Below are positions 55,122 through 64,000 of a DNA stretch of 64,000 nucleotides, piece after piece. Where the stretch lies: the NCBI RefSeq assembly GCF_025449335.1, contig NZ_CP104883.1, positions 1,728,501-1,792,500 of the forward strand, written 5' to 3'. Position 1 is the first letter of the stretch, and every line of letters begins with the position of its first letter. Under the pieces are notes generated by a model. That model was not told the DNA's origin. It made no database searches and was given only the letters and a program-made list of their open reading frames with translations. Source of the stretch: Bartonella sp. HY328. Lineage in GTDB: Bacteria > Pseudomonadota > Alphaproteobacteria > Rhizobiales > Rhizobiaceae. The position numbers and the translations under genes are program-made.

Positions 55122-57497
55122 ATGATGACAACGAAAAGCGGTAAAAAGAAACTTTCGGAGCTTGAAGAAGCAGCATTATTTTTTCATCAATATCCAAAGC
55201 CGGGAAAATTAGAAATCCATGCAACTAAACCCTTAGGGAACCAACGTGATTTGGCGTTGGCATACTCACCAGGTGTTGCCGCTCCTTGTCTCGCTATTCA
55301 TGATAACCCCAATCTTGCTGCTCAATATACGTCAAGAGCTAATCTTGTTGCGGTTATTTCTAATGGTACGGCCGTTTTGGGCCTTGGCAATATTGGTCCT
55401 TTAGCGTCTAAACCGGTTATGGAAGGTAAGGCTGTCCTTTTCAAAAAATTTGCAAATATTGACGTTTTTGATATTGAGATTGAGGCTCCAACAATTGAGT
55501 CAATGGTAAAGACCATTTCGTCTTTAGAGCCTACTTTTGGCGGTATCAACCTTGAAGATATTAAAGCACCTGAATGTTTCGAGGTTGAAGACCAATTACG
55601 TAAAATCATGAAAATACCGGTTTTTCATGATGATCAGCATGGTACGGCCATTATTGTTGCGGCTGCTGTCATCAATGCGCTTTCTCTTGCCAATAAGCGT
55701 ATTGAACATGCAAAAATAGTGACTTCTGGCGCTGGTGCAGCTGCCCTTGCCTGCCTCAATCTTCTTGTTTCACTTGGTGCTCGGCGCGAAAACATCTGGG
55801 TCAGCGATATTGAAGGTGTTGTGTATGAGGGGCGCAACAGCCTCATGGATAGATGGAAAGAAGTTTACGCGCAGCCAACAGATGCTCGCACTCTAAGTGA
55901 AGTTATTAAAGATGCCGATATTTTTCTTGGTCTTTCAGCTGGCGGGGTGTTGAAGCCAGAATTATTAAAATCAATGGCTGAAAAGCCTCTCGTTATGGCT
56001 CTTGCCAACCCAACACCAGAAATTATGCCTGAAGAGGCGCGCAAAGTTCGTCCTGATGCGATGATTTGTACTGGACGTTCTGACTATCCTAATCAGGTCA
56101 ATAATGTTCTGTGCTTTCCGCATATTTTCCGTGGCGCATTAGATGTTGGTGCAACTGCTATCAATGAAGAAATGAAACGCGCGGCAGTATTCGCCATTGC
56201 AGCACTCGCGCAAGAGGAAACCTCCGATACAGCTGCAAAAGCCTATAGTGGCGAAGTACCCAAATTTGGTCCAGATTACCTAATTCCCTCGCCTTTTGAT
56301 AATCGCCTCATTTTGCGCATTGCTCCAGCCGTTGCCAAAGCTGCAATGGAGACAGGTGTTGCCTTACGTCCCATTACCGATATGGAGCACTACCTTGAAG
56401 AGTTAAATCGCTTCGTTTTCCGTTCGGGCCTTATTATGAAGCCCGTTTTTGCCACGGCAAAAAGCTCCAAGGTAAAACGGGTGATTTACGCAGATGGTGA
56501 AGATGAGCGTGTATTGCGGGCTGCTCAAGTTGTATTAGAAGAAAAGACAGCTATTCCGATACTTATTGGAAGGCCTAATGTTATCGATGTAAGGCTAAGA
56601 CGCTTTGGTTTAAAAATTAGACCTAATGAAGATTTTGAGCTGATAAATCCCGATGACGATCCACGCTATCGTGATTATGTGGATCTCTTTTTAAGCTATA
56701 CAGGTAGACGCGGCGTCACTCCAGAAGTTGCCCGTACAATTGTTCGTACATCAACAACAGCAATTGCGGCTTTAGCTGTTATGCGCGACGAAGCGGATGC
56801 TATGATTTGTGGTCTGGGCGGCCGTTTTGAGCGCAATTTGCAATTGGTTGAACAAATAATCGGCCTTGAGCCGGGCGTATCTGGCTTCTCGGCATTAAGT
56901 TTGCTTATCTCACAGCGCACGCCAATATTTTTTACCGACACCTATGTTAATCAAGATCCAACAGCAGAAGAATTGGTTGAAATTGCTTGGCTTGCCGCGC
57001 AAGAGCTACAGGGCTTTGGTATTGAACCCAAAATTGCTTTTGTTTCTCACTCTAATTTCGGTTCGAAAAGCAGCAAAAGCGCCGAAAAAATGCGTGAAAC
57101 CGCTAATTTATTTGCTCAACGTTTTCCAGAAATTGAAGCAGATGGTGAAATGCATGGTGATTCAGCTTTATCACAAGCCTTACGTGATCGCGTTTTACCA
57201 GGTTCACGCTTAAAGGGTGAAGCAAATCTTCTGGTATTTCCTAATCTTGATTCAGCCAATATTACCATGAATGTTGTCAAGCAAACTCTTGATGCATTGC
57301 ATGTTGGCCCTATTCTAATGGGACCTTCACGACCAGCGCATATTTTAACACCTTCGGTTACATCACGCGGCGTTGTTAATATGACTGCCCTAGCTGTAGT
57401 TGAAGCAAACCGAAGAAATGCACTCTTAACCGCAAAGGATAAAGAGGTTGACACGGGAGATTATTTCCGTCGCCATCGCCGTATCATCCCAACCTAA
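55122..57497 (+). CDS. maeB: NADP-dependent malic enzyme with phosphotransacetylase-like C-terminal domain
   Basis: 791 aa two-domain protein. Malic enzyme part (1-430): QRDLALAYSPGVAAPC, LEDIKAPECFEVE, PVFHDDQHGTAIIVAAAV and the nucleotide site GAGAAALACL. The C-terminal part is PTA-like (from RVIYADGEDERVLRAAQ), thought to be regulatory (acetyl-CoA control) and not catalytic. Oxidative decarboxylation of malate to pyruvate with NADPH. Single gene with its own terminator. AAAGGCAAG precedes the ATG. Confidence 0.95.
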   Translation: MMTTKSGKKKLSELEEAALFFHQYPKPGKLEIHATKPLGNQRDLALAYSPGVAAPCLAIHDNPNLAAQYTSRANLVAVISNGTAVLGLGNIGPLASKPVMEGKAVLFKKFANIDVFDIEIEAPTIESMVKTISSLEPTFGGINLEDIKAPECFEVEDQLRKIMKIPVFHDDQHGTAIIVAAAVINALSLANKRIEHAKIVTSGAGAAALACLNLLVSLGARRENIWVSDIEGVVYEGRNSLMDRWKEVYAQPTDARTLSEVIKDADIFLGLSAGGVLKPELLKSMAEKPLVMALANPTPEIMPEEARKVRPDAMICTGRSDYPNQVNNVLCFPHIFRGALDVGATAINEEMKRAAVFAIAALAQEETSDTAAKAYSGEVPKFGPDYLIPSPFDNRLILRIAPAVAKAAMETGVALRPITDMEHYLEELNRFVFRSGLIMKPVFATAKSSKVKRVIYADGEDERVLRAAQVVLEEKTAIPILIGRPNVIDVRLRRFGLKIRPNEDFELINPDDDPRYRDYVDLFLSYTGRRGVTPEVARTIVRTSTTAIAALAVMRDEADAMICGLGGRFERNLQLVEQIIGLEPGVSGFSALSLLISQRTPIFFTDTYVNQDPTAEELVEIAWLAAQELQGFGIEPKIAFVSHSNFGSKSSKSAEKMRETANLFAQRFPEIEADGEMHGDSALSQALRDRVLPGSRLKGEANLLVFPNLDSANITMNVVKQTLDALHVGPILMGPSRPAHILTPSVTSRGVVNMTALAVVEANRRNALLTAKDKEVDTGDYFRRHRRIIPT

Positions 57498-57892
57498 CGA
57501 ATTATGTTGGCTAATGAAGTTTTGCCCCCTTGCAAATCATTACTAAAACACATGAGTTGGAATTTTTTTGCAAAAAAAATGATAAAATATTATCTTTGAA
57601 ACAGTTAAAAGGGTGAAAAATATGTTTTTCACCCTTTTACTTCACTTGCAAAGCGATTAGATAGCTATAAATCAACATTTGGATTATAGCCTAATTTCGT
57701 ATATAACGAATAGCAGGATGAATAAGTGGTCTTTAAGAAGAGGTCTATGGATTTAAATTAGAGACTATTGTACACTCTCACATAAGCCGATAAGCTTAAA
57801 TGAGAATAATAGAGCGTTAACAAATTTATATGTGATGTGTTTTTCAATTCATGAAAAACTTATTATATATTGCTAAAACAAGGAATTGCACA
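57498..57892. other. Intergenic region between maeB and acpXL
   Basis: About 395 bp: the maeB terminator at 57606-57639, then about 250 bp of AT-rich sequence that probably holds the promoter of the VLCFA cluster. An ATG at 57851 is in frame with acpXL but lacks a ribosome site. Confidence 0.5.
57606..57642 (+). terminator. Terminator after maeB
   Basis: TAAAAGGGTGAAAAA (57606-57620) pairs perfectly with TTTTTCACCCTTTTA (57625-57639), 4-nt loop. Confidence 0.85.
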
Positions 57893-58177
57893 TTGTCCTC
57901 AACATTTGACAAAGTCGCCGATATTATTGCTGAAACCAGCGAAATTGATCGTGATACAATTACACCTGAAAGCCACACGATTGATGACCTAGGGATCGAC
58001 AGTCTTGATTTCCTTGATATCGTTTTTGCTATTGATAAGGAATTTGGCATTAAAATTCCACTTGAGCAATGGACCCAAGAAGTTAATGACGGCAAAGCTG
58101 AAACTGAGGAATATTTTGTTCTTAAAAATCTTTGCGCAAAGATTGATGAACTTGTTGCGGCAAAAGCTGCCAGCTAA
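57893..58177 (+). CDS. acpXL: Acyl carrier protein AcpXL (very-long-chain lipid A acyl carrier)
   Basis: 94 aa carrier on which the 27-hydroxyoctacosanoate chain of lipid A is built. The phosphopantetheine site is Ser in LGIDSLDFLDI. The N-terminus SSTFDKVADIIAETSEIDR and the C-terminal VLKNLCAKIDELVAAKA are AcpXL-specific. The start is TTG 57893, with AAGGA 8 nt upstream; an ATG start at 57851 would add 14 unrelated residues. First gene of the VLCFA cluster. Confidence 0.93.
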   Translation: MSSTFDKVADIIAETSEIDRDTITPESHTIDDLGIDSLDFLDIVFAIDKEFGIKIPLEQWTQEVNDGKAETEEYFVLKNLCAKIDELVAAKAAS

Positions 58178-58353
58178 TAATTTGTAAAATTATAAACCTA
58201 TCTCCCGATATAATCGCGCTATGAATGCTTCACTTGGCATTGGGGGATAGGTGAAAGATTAAGTGAAACGTACACTTAACTAGCAAAAAATTAACATTTC
58301 TGCTGACGATTTAAAAAAATTGTCCTTTGGCAGTATATTTATGGGCATTGAAT

Positions 58354-59535
58354 ATGATGCAAGAAAAATCCGTTTTCATCACCGGTATTGGCTTAATCTC
58401 TTCGCTTGGTGAGGGTGTGGATCATCATTGGCAACAAATAAGCAAACAATCGCAGCCTAATTTAGATAAGACACGCTTTGCGCCCTATATGGTTCATACC
58501 TTGGGAGATGTTGATTGGAATAGCCAAATTCCAAAGCGCAGCGATCAACGTCAAATGGAAACATGGCAGCGTCTTGGTACCTATGCCGCAGGTCTTGCGT
58601 TAGAAGATGCTGGCATAAAAGGTAATGAAGCATTAACTTCAACTATGGATATGATCGTTGCAGCTGGCGGCGGTGAGCGCGACATTAATGTTGATCAATT
58701 GATTTTAGCTAAAGGCAGAGAAACAGGTATTGACCGCGAAATATTGCTAAATAAGATGCTATCAACTGAATTGCGGCCTACCCTTTTTCTCGCTCAGCTA
58801 TCCAATTTGCTTGCAGGGAATATTTCCATTGTCCATAAAGTAACAGGTTCATCACGCACATTTATGGGTGAAGAAGGTTCTGGTATAGCAGCGCTTGAAA
58901 CAGCCGCTGCTCGCATTAGAGGGGGCCAAAGTACCCATACATTGGTTGGTGCATCTTATAATAGCGAACATTATGATATGTTGCTTGGCTATGCTTTGGG
59001 CGGCTATTTGCAAAAAGATAAATGGTCATCGGTTTGGGAGCGCGATTCTTCACATGGTGGCGGCGCTATAACTGGCACAAGTGGCGTTTTTCTTGTTCTT
59101 GAAGAAGCTGAGCAAGCAAAGGCGCGTGGCGCCACCATTTATGGTGAACTGAAAAAAATTGTTACCGACCAGACAAATCGAAAAAAGCAGCCATTAGAAT
59201 TAAGTCTAACCAGCATGTTGGATAAGGTTGGCACAAAAAATAATGATTTTGCTATTAGCGGTGCATCGGGTATCATTGATATTACCAATCAAGAGCGAGC
59301 AGCTCTAGAAAAAATGGGTCTCTCTTATCGTGGCTTTGCCAGTCTTTTTGGCCATATGCGTGAAGCACAGTTTTTATTTGCAACAGCCCTTGCAGCAATA
59401 GCCGTAAAAAAACAAAGTGCATTCCCTCCTCTTAGCATCACCGAAAAAAACTATGAAGGTGACGTAAAAGATGCATTTGCCATTACAGCAGGTGTTTCCC
59501 GCGCAGAAGGCATTGCGCATATTACGCGCGCATAA
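58354..59535 (+). CDS. fabF2XL: Ketoacyl-synthase-like protein without active-site Cys (FabF2XL position)
   Basis: About 393 aa thiolase-fold protein, second gene of the VLCFA cluster. VFITGIGLISSLGEG opens it like FabF. Where FabF has TACxSG, this reads MGEEGSGIAAL, so Cys is replaced (Glu174 by my alignment). The first catalytic His loop (NAHGTSTP) is SGASGIIDI; only GHMREAQF keeps a His. It is therefore probably a chain-length-factor-like partner of the active FabF that follows 14 bp downstream. Start ATG 58354 or 58357. Confidence 0.82.
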   Translation: MMQEKSVFITGIGLISSLGEGVDHHWQQISKQSQPNLDKTRFAPYMVHTLGDVDWNSQIPKRSDQRQMETWQRLGTYAAGLALEDAGIKGNEALTSTMDMIVAAGGGERDINVDQLILAKGRETGIDREILLNKMLSTELRPTLFLAQLSNLLAGNISIVHKVTGSSRTFMGEEGSGIAALETAAARIRGGQSTHTLVGASYNSEHYDMLLGYALGGYLQKDKWSSVWERDSSHGGGAITGTSGVFLVLEEAEQAKARGATIYGELKKIVTDQTNRKKQPLELSLTSMLDKVGTKNNDFAISGASGIIDITNQERAALEKMGLSYRGFASLFGHMREAQFLFATALAAIAVKKQSAFPPLSITEKNYEGDVKDAFAITAGVSRAEGIAHITRA

Positions 59536-59549
59536 GGAATATTTGTAAC

Positions 59550-60827
59550 ATGTCTCAATATCTTGATCACCTAGGTCGTCCAATTGTTGCCATTACTGGT
59601 ATGGGGGTTGTTTCCTCGCTTGGGATTGGCAAGGAAGAAAATTGGCATAAATTGACCAATGGCATAAGTGGCATTCATGCAATTAGCCGTTTTCCAACTG
59701 AGGACCTTGCAACGCGTATTGCTGGAACCGTTGATTTTTTACCAGAAAGTCAGCTTGGCGCCTCTGCTTTATCGGAAAAATTGGCATTACTCGCCGGACG
59801 AGAAGCGCTTGAGGAAGCGGGTTTTGTCGGCAAAGATTTTGATGGTCCACTTGTTTTAGCAGCCCCACCAGTAGAACTTGCGTGGAAAAGTCGCTTTGCC
59901 TTGGATGATGAGGTACGCGACCAAGGTGAAGCATCCTATCAATTGGCTTTACAAGCATGCGCACAAAGGCCACATGATGAATTTTATAATTCTACCCAAT
60001 TTGGCTTTATTGCTGAGCGGGTTGCAGACGAATTTGGAACGCGTGGTTTACCAGTAACTTTATCGACAGCTTGCGCATCAGGGGCCACCGCAATTCAAAC
60101 TGGAGTTGAAGCGATTAGGCGCGGCGAAGCAGATCGTGTATTGGCAATTGGAACCGATGGATCGGTAACGGCCGAAGCACTTATCCGTTTTTCCCTTTTA
60201 TCTGCCCTATCCACGCAAAATGAACATCCAGAAAAAGCCTCTAAACCGTTTGCAAAAGGTCGCGATGGCTTCGTTATTGCTGAAGGCTCTGGTGCTTTGG
60301 TTTTAGAGTCAATGGAAAGTGCAATTAAACGCGGTGCCAATATATTGGGAATTTTGGCTGGCTGTGGTGAAACCGCCGATGATTTCCATCGTACACGCTC
60401 TAAGCCAGATGCGTCTCCTGCTATAGGGTCGATCCATAAAGCTTTGGCTGATGCAGGCCTTAATATTATGGATATTGGCTATATTAATGCCCATGGCACT
60501 TCAACGCCTGAAAATGAAAAAATGGAATACCTTGCCATGTCCACGGTATTTGGCAATAATATTCAAAATATCCCAGTATCTTCCAATAAATCGATGATAG
60601 GCCACACCTTAACTGCAGCAGGTGCTATTGAAGCGGTATTTTCATTATTAACAATTCGCTCAGGTATTTTGCCGCCAACCATCAATTATCAAGAAGCTGA
60701 TCCAACAATACCACTTGATGTTGTGCCTAATATTGCACGTTCAGCCAAAGTCGATACGGTATTATCTAACTCTTTTGGCTTTGGCGGTCAAAATAGCAGT
60801 TTGGTAATTAAATCCTACAACAACTAA
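59550..60827 (+). CDS. fabF1XL: Beta-ketoacyl-ACP synthase (FabF1XL)
   Basis: 425 aa, active enzyme. Catalytic Cys in LSTACASGATAIQ, His in INAHGTSTPENE and in NKSMIGHTLTAAGAIE, plus SNSFGFGGQNSS at the end. Elongates the very long chain on AcpXL, probably as a heterodimer with the Cys-less neighbour. AAGGAA lies upstream of the ATG. Confidence 0.92.
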   Translation: MSQYLDHLGRPIVAITGMGVVSSLGIGKEENWHKLTNGISGIHAISRFPTEDLATRIAGTVDFLPESQLGASALSEKLALLAGREALEEAGFVGKDFDGPLVLAAPPVELAWKSRFALDDEVRDQGEASYQLALQACAQRPHDEFYNSTQFGFIAERVADEFGTRGLPVTLSTACASGATAIQTGVEAIRRGEADRVLAIGTDGSVTAEALIRFSLLSALSTQNEHPEKASKPFAKGRDGFVIAEGSGALVLESMESAIKRGANILGILAGCGETADDFHRTRSKPDASPAIGSIHKALADAGLNIMDIGYINAHGTSTPENEKMEYLAMSTVFGNNIQNIPVSSNKSMIGHTLTAAGAIEAVFSLLTIRSGILPPTINYQEADPTIPLDVVPNIARSAKVDTVLSNSFGFGGQNSSLVIKSYNN

Positions 60828-61029
60828 CAATTAGATTAAGGTGACTTGGACGCAATTGTCGAAGCCGCCTTGCTAATCAATATTGCAAATTTCAATCCAT
60901 TTGGTTTATTTTAAAACTTTTATATGGTATGCGATATCACGAGTATAAGCTTTAAGAAGCTTTTAAAAGCTTGCTTATTTTTATGCTGCATGCTTAAGGG
61001 CAGCAAATTTATTTGAGAGGACTATACAT

Positions 61030-62058
61030 ATGCGCGCTCTGCAATTGCTGGATGATCGCCGCCTTGAAATTACCGATATAGCAGAACCAGACGCGCCCGC
61101 TATTGGCGAAGTTACTGTACGTATTAAAGCTGTCGCGCTAAATCATATTGATGTTTGGGGTTGGCGTGGAATGGCTTTTGCCAAACGCAAAATGCCACTT
61201 GTCATAGGTGCAGAAGCTTCAGGTGAAGTGATTGCTATTGGAGAAGGTGTTAGTTCTGTTTATCCAGGACAATTGGTTTCAATTTATGGCGCTCGAACTT
61301 GCGGGCTTTGCAAGGCATGCCGTGAGGGCCGCGATAATCTATGTGAGCATGTAAGTGGTGTTCATGGTTTCCACTTGGATGGCTTTGCCTGCGAAAAAGT
61401 GAATTTGCCAGCACGTCTATTAGTGCCAGCTCCTCCCGGAGTTGATGCGATTGGCGCAGCTGTTGCACCAGTAACTTTTGGTACTGTTGAGCACATGCTT
61501 TTTGATAATGCCAAGTTACAACCAGGTGAAACGATTTTGATCCATGCTGGCGGATCCGGCATTGGTTCTGCGGCTATTCAACTTGCCAAGAAAATGGGAT
61601 GTACAATTATAACCACTGTTGGCTCAGATGATAAGATTGAAAAGGCACGTGCATTAGGTGCCGATCATGTTATTAATTACCGCGAAGATCGCTTTGAAGG
61701 TGTAGTACGCAAGCTAACCCGCAAAAAAGGTGTTGATGTTGTTTTTGAACATGTCGGCGCAACTACTTGGGGTGGTTCAATGTTATGCATGAAACGTGGT
61801 GCTCGTCTTGTGACTTGCGGTTCCACCTCAGGCGTTTCAACTCAAATGAATTTGATGCAGCTTTTCCAACAACAATTGAAGATTTTAGGTTCATTTGGTT
61901 GCCGCATGGAAAATATGGCAGATGCTATGCAAAAGATGGCCCAAGGCTTGGTTCATCCGGTAATTGATACCATCGTTGGTTTTGAAGAGATTGATACAGC
62001 ACTTAACCGCATGGAAGGTCGAGATGTCTTTGGAAAAATTATTCTAAAGATAGATTGA
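61030..62058 (+). CDS. adh2XL: Zinc-type alcohol dehydrogenase / enoyl reductase of the VLCFA cluster
   Basis: 342 aa MDR-family oxidoreductase. GroES-like N-terminus with IGAEASGEVIAIGEG, then a structural-zinc cluster RTCGLCKACREGRDNLCE, and the NADP-binding HAGGSGIGSAAIQLAKKMG. In rhizobial clusters the corresponding gene lies between fabF1XL and lpxXL and probably supplies a reduction step of chain elongation. GAGAGGA precedes the ATG; lpxXL follows 6 bp after the stop. Confidence 0.85.
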   Translation: MRALQLLDDRRLEITDIAEPDAPAIGEVTVRIKAVALNHIDVWGWRGMAFAKRKMPLVIGAEASGEVIAIGEGVSSVYPGQLVSIYGARTCGLCKACREGRDNLCEHVSGVHGFHLDGFACEKVNLPARLLVPAPPGVDAIGAAVAPVTFGTVEHMLFDNAKLQPGETILIHAGGSGIGSAAIQLAKKMGCTIITTVGSDDKIEKARALGADHVINYREDRFEGVVRKLTRKKGVDVVFEHVGATTWGGSMLCMKRGARLVTCGSTSGVSTQMNLMQLFQQQLKILGSFGCRMENMADAMQKMAQGLVHPVIDTIVGFEEIDTALNRMEGRDVFGKIILKID

Positions 62059-62064
62059 TCTAAA

Positions 62065-62997
62065 ATGTTAAAACTTCGTATCAAGTTATTTATCTACCGT
62101 CTTAAAATGAAATTTAAAGATTGGTGGAATTGGTTATGGGCGCATATTGCGGCTGGCATGTTGGTATCGATTAAATTTTTACCAGCAAAGCCAAGTATTG
62201 CGTTTTTTGCAAATTTTGCCAGCTTAGTTGGGCCAATGACCCCTCGTCATCAGGTAGCACTCAATAATTTACGAGCTGCTTTTCCTGAGAAAAGCGACAA
62301 AGAAATAAAGTCGATTGCGCGCGAGATGTGGCGCAATATGGGTCGTCTTTTTGCTGAATATGTTTTTCTTGATGAAATTTTCGATTTTGATCCAACATCA
62401 GACAAGCTCGGCTTTGTAGAAGTTGAGGGTGAAGAAATATTCAAGCGCATCAAAGATGAGAATAAGCCACATATTTTCTTTACAGCTCATACTGGAAATT
62501 TTGAACTTCTACCAATTTGTGCTGCAACCTATGATCTTGATGTAATGGCGCTATTTCGACCACCGAATAATCCCTATATAGCGAAGCGGGTTTTAAAAGC
62601 CCGCCGCACTAAGATGGGGCATTTGGTTCCTTCTAAAGCTGGATCAGCATGGGTTCTTGCTGGCCGCTTACAAGAAGGTGGTAATGTGGGCATGCTAGTA
62701 GATCAAAAATTTCGCCGTGGCGTTAACACAACATTTTTTAGTTTACCGGTTAAAACCAACCCATTATTAGCTAAATTAGCCCGTCAATATGATTGTGACG
62801 TTTACCCTGCCCGTTGTATCCGTTTACCTGAAGGTCGATATAAGCTACAACTTTTTGATAAGGTTGAACTCCCTAAAAATGATGAAGGTGTGATTGATAC
62901 TAACGCTAGTGTTCAATTGATAAATGATATTGTTGAAAACTGGGTTCGCGAATATCCTGGGCAATGGATGTGGTTCCATAAAAGATGGGAAAAATAG
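62065..62997 (+). CDS. lpxXL: Lipid A VLCFA acyltransferase LpxXL (LpxL/HtrB family)
   Basis: 310 aa inner-membrane acyltransferase transferring the AcpXL-bound very long chain to lipid A. N-terminal amphipathic and hydrophobic part, then the HxxxxD/E motif HTGNFE, MLVDQKFRRGV and the C-terminal EYPGQWMWFHKRW. Last gene of the cluster, with a strong terminator after it. Confidence 0.92.
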   Translation: MLKLRIKLFIYRLKMKFKDWWNWLWAHIAAGMLVSIKFLPAKPSIAFFANFASLVGPMTPRHQVALNNLRAAFPEKSDKEIKSIAREMWRNMGRLFAEYVFLDEIFDFDPTSDKLGFVEVEGEEIFKRIKDENKPHIFFTAHTGNFELLPICAATYDLDVMALFRPPNNPYIAKRVLKARRTKMGHLVPSKAGSAWVLAGRLQEGGNVGMLVDQKFRRGVNTTFFSLPVKTNPLLAKLARQYDCDVYPARCIRLPEGRYKLQLFDKVELPKNDEGVIDTNASVQLINDIVENWVREYPGQWMWFHKRWEK

Positions 62998-63045
62998 TTT
63001 TTTAAAAAACTTGGTAAATTAAAAAATAAATTTAAAATCCTTTTG

Positions 63046-63098
63046 ATAGCGCTGTTTGTTAAGGTTGATTATTAACAAACAGCGCTATTAATTTTTAT
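63046..63098 (+). terminator. Terminator after lpxXL
   Basis: ATAGCGCTGTTTGTTAA (63046-63062) pairs over 17 bp with TTAACAAACAGCGCTAT (63072-63088), 9-nt loop, followed by a T-rich stretch. Confidence 0.9.
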
Positions 63099-63183
63099 AT
63101 ATTTATGTAAACTGTTATTTAATAAACCCATTAGCTTTTCAACCTTCTTCGATTATTAATAATGGATAAAAACAGGGCTTTCA

Positions 63184-63921
63184 ATGACCGTTCATTTTAT
63201 TGGTGCAGGGCCAGGTGCTGCAGATCTTATCACCATACGTGGCCTTAGATTATTGCAATCCTGCCCTATTTGTCTTTATGCTGGTTCTCTAATTCCAAAA
63301 GGCTTACTTGATGATTTACCCCCCAATGTTAAGCGGATAAGCAGCGAAAACATGAGCCTAGATGAGATTTTTGCGGTCTTTAAGAAGGCAAATGATAAAG
63401 GGCAGGATGTTGCGCGTTTACATTCTGGTGATCCATCAATCTATGGTGCAATTGCAGAGCAAATGCGCTATCTTGATGAATATGCGATCCCTTATGATAT
63501 AACCCCTGGCGTTCCATCCTTTGCGGCTGCCGCGGCAGCTATGAAGCAAGAATTAACATTGCCGGGCGTCAACCAATCAATTATACTTACCCGCACATCG
63601 AAAAATTCATCAGCCATGCCAGAACGCGAAACTTTGGCCCATTTGGGGGCATCTCGCGCAACACTCGTTATACATTTATCTGCTACCAATCCTGATATCA
63701 TTATTAAAGAGTTATCGCCTCTTTATGGTGACACATGTCCAGTGGTAATTGCTGCCAATATCAGCTGGCACAATGAAAAAACTATATCTACAACTCTTTC
63801 AAAACTTAAAATAAGCCTTGAGGAACATAATATTTCTCGCACGGCAATTATTTTTGTTGGCCCAGCATTATCTTTAAAGAGTTTCTCTAACTCATATCTT
63901 TATTCAAAAAATAAAAATTAA
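63184..63921 (+). CDS. cobM: Precorrin-4 C11-methyltransferase
   Basis: SAM-dependent step of the aerobic cobalamin pathway. 245 aa. VHFIGAGPGAADLITIRG at the start, CLYAGSLIPKGLL, RLHSGDPSIYGAIAEQM, TPGVPSFAAAAAA and LTRTSKNSSAMPERE are the CobM blocks. No cobalamin riboswitch is seen in the 90 bp upstream. It implies B12 synthesis, which Bartonella proper lacks. The remaining 79 bp of the window hold no gene I can support. Confidence 0.94.
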   Translation: MTVHFIGAGPGAADLITIRGLRLLQSCPICLYAGSLIPKGLLDDLPPNVKRISSENMSLDEIFAVFKKANDKGQDVARLHSGDPSIYGAIAEQMRYLDEYAIPYDITPGVPSFAAAAAAMKQELTLPGVNQSIILTRTSKNSSAMPERETLAHLGASRATLVIHLSATNPDIIIKELSPLYGDTCPVVIAANISWHNEKTISTTLSKLKISLEEHNISRTAIIFVGPALSLKSFSNSYLYSKNKN

Positions 63922-64000
63922 TTAAAGCCAACTTTGGGATCTATACGACGCATTCTGCCAAAAAACATTTTTATGATTAAAGTTTATAATATTTTTTCAA

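Noticed and set aside
63098..63183. Cobalamin riboswitch before cobM
   Set aside because: Interval too short and no B12-box-like sequence seen.

Overview
The window is a chromosomal segment of an alphaproteobacterium of the order Hyphomicrobiales, on the Bartonellaceae/Brucellaceae side. The evidence is gene order (glyA-nrdR-ribD-ribE-ribH-nusB; ctaB-coxF next to ispH-thrB-rnhA; mlaE-mlaF-mlaD-lipoprotein; rpsB-tsf) and the acpXL-fabF-fabF-adh-lpxXL set that makes and attaches the very-long-chain fatty acid of rhizobial/Brucella lipid A. Base composition is AT-rich for that order (about 40% GC by eye), so a host-associated lineage is possible. Species cannot be named from this window.

Layout. 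1-4.8 kb: 3' part of glyA, then nrdR and a riboflavin operon ending in nusB. 4.9-9.0 kb: a zincin-like hypothetical protein and glnE. 9.1-12.6 kb (minus strand): trhO, ctaA, hemB. 12.9-18.7 kb: a 3-hydroxyisobutyryl-CoA hydrolase-like gene with a small membrane protein, rpsD, ttcA, an amino-acid permease and lpxI. 18.8-25.6 kb: a DUF218 protein, a catalytically degenerate cytochrome oxidase subunit I, ctaB, coxF, then ispH-thrB-rnhA. 25.7-29.3 kb (minus): FrnE-like DsbA protein, orphan peptide-binding protein, small secreted protein, bcp. 29.9-36.7 kb: trmFO-gph, dusA (minus), queC-queF behind a preQ1-I riboswitch, rpsB-tsf. 36.9-46.8 kb: a DsbD-alpha-like protein, then an island beside tRNA-Thr(TGT). 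47.1-53.5 kb (minus): gntK, trpS and an Mla-type lipid transport operon. 54.2-64 kb: an SDR lacking its catalytic Tyr/Lys, maeB, the VLCFA lipid-A cluster and cobM.

The island (about 37.7-46.73 kb) is the accessory part. It is visibly more AT-rich than its surroundings and is bordered by an IS3 transposase remnant on the left. On the right lies a tyrosine-recombinase pseudogene ending about 90 bp from the 3' end of tRNA-Thr. A second decayed integrase and two small hypothetical genes lie inside. The only intact large genes in it form a tightly coupled three-gene operon: a DNA cytosine-5 methyltransferase; a 730-aa protein with an N-terminal MORC/MutL/Hsp90-like GHKL ATPase plus a C-terminal histidine-kinase-like module; and a 449-aa protein with a receiver-like N-terminus and an unknown C-terminal region. 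No recognisable restriction nuclease is present. I read this as a candidate restriction- or defence-like system with two-component-style signalling, and it is the main novelty candidate.

The second is the CtaD-like protein at 20.0-21.5 kb. It keeps all haem-ligand histidines but has lost two of three CuB histidines, the cross-linked tyrosine, the K-channel lysine, the Mg-site His-Asp pair and the propionate arginines. The neighbouring ctaC, ctaG, ctaE and surf1 expected from related genomes are absent.
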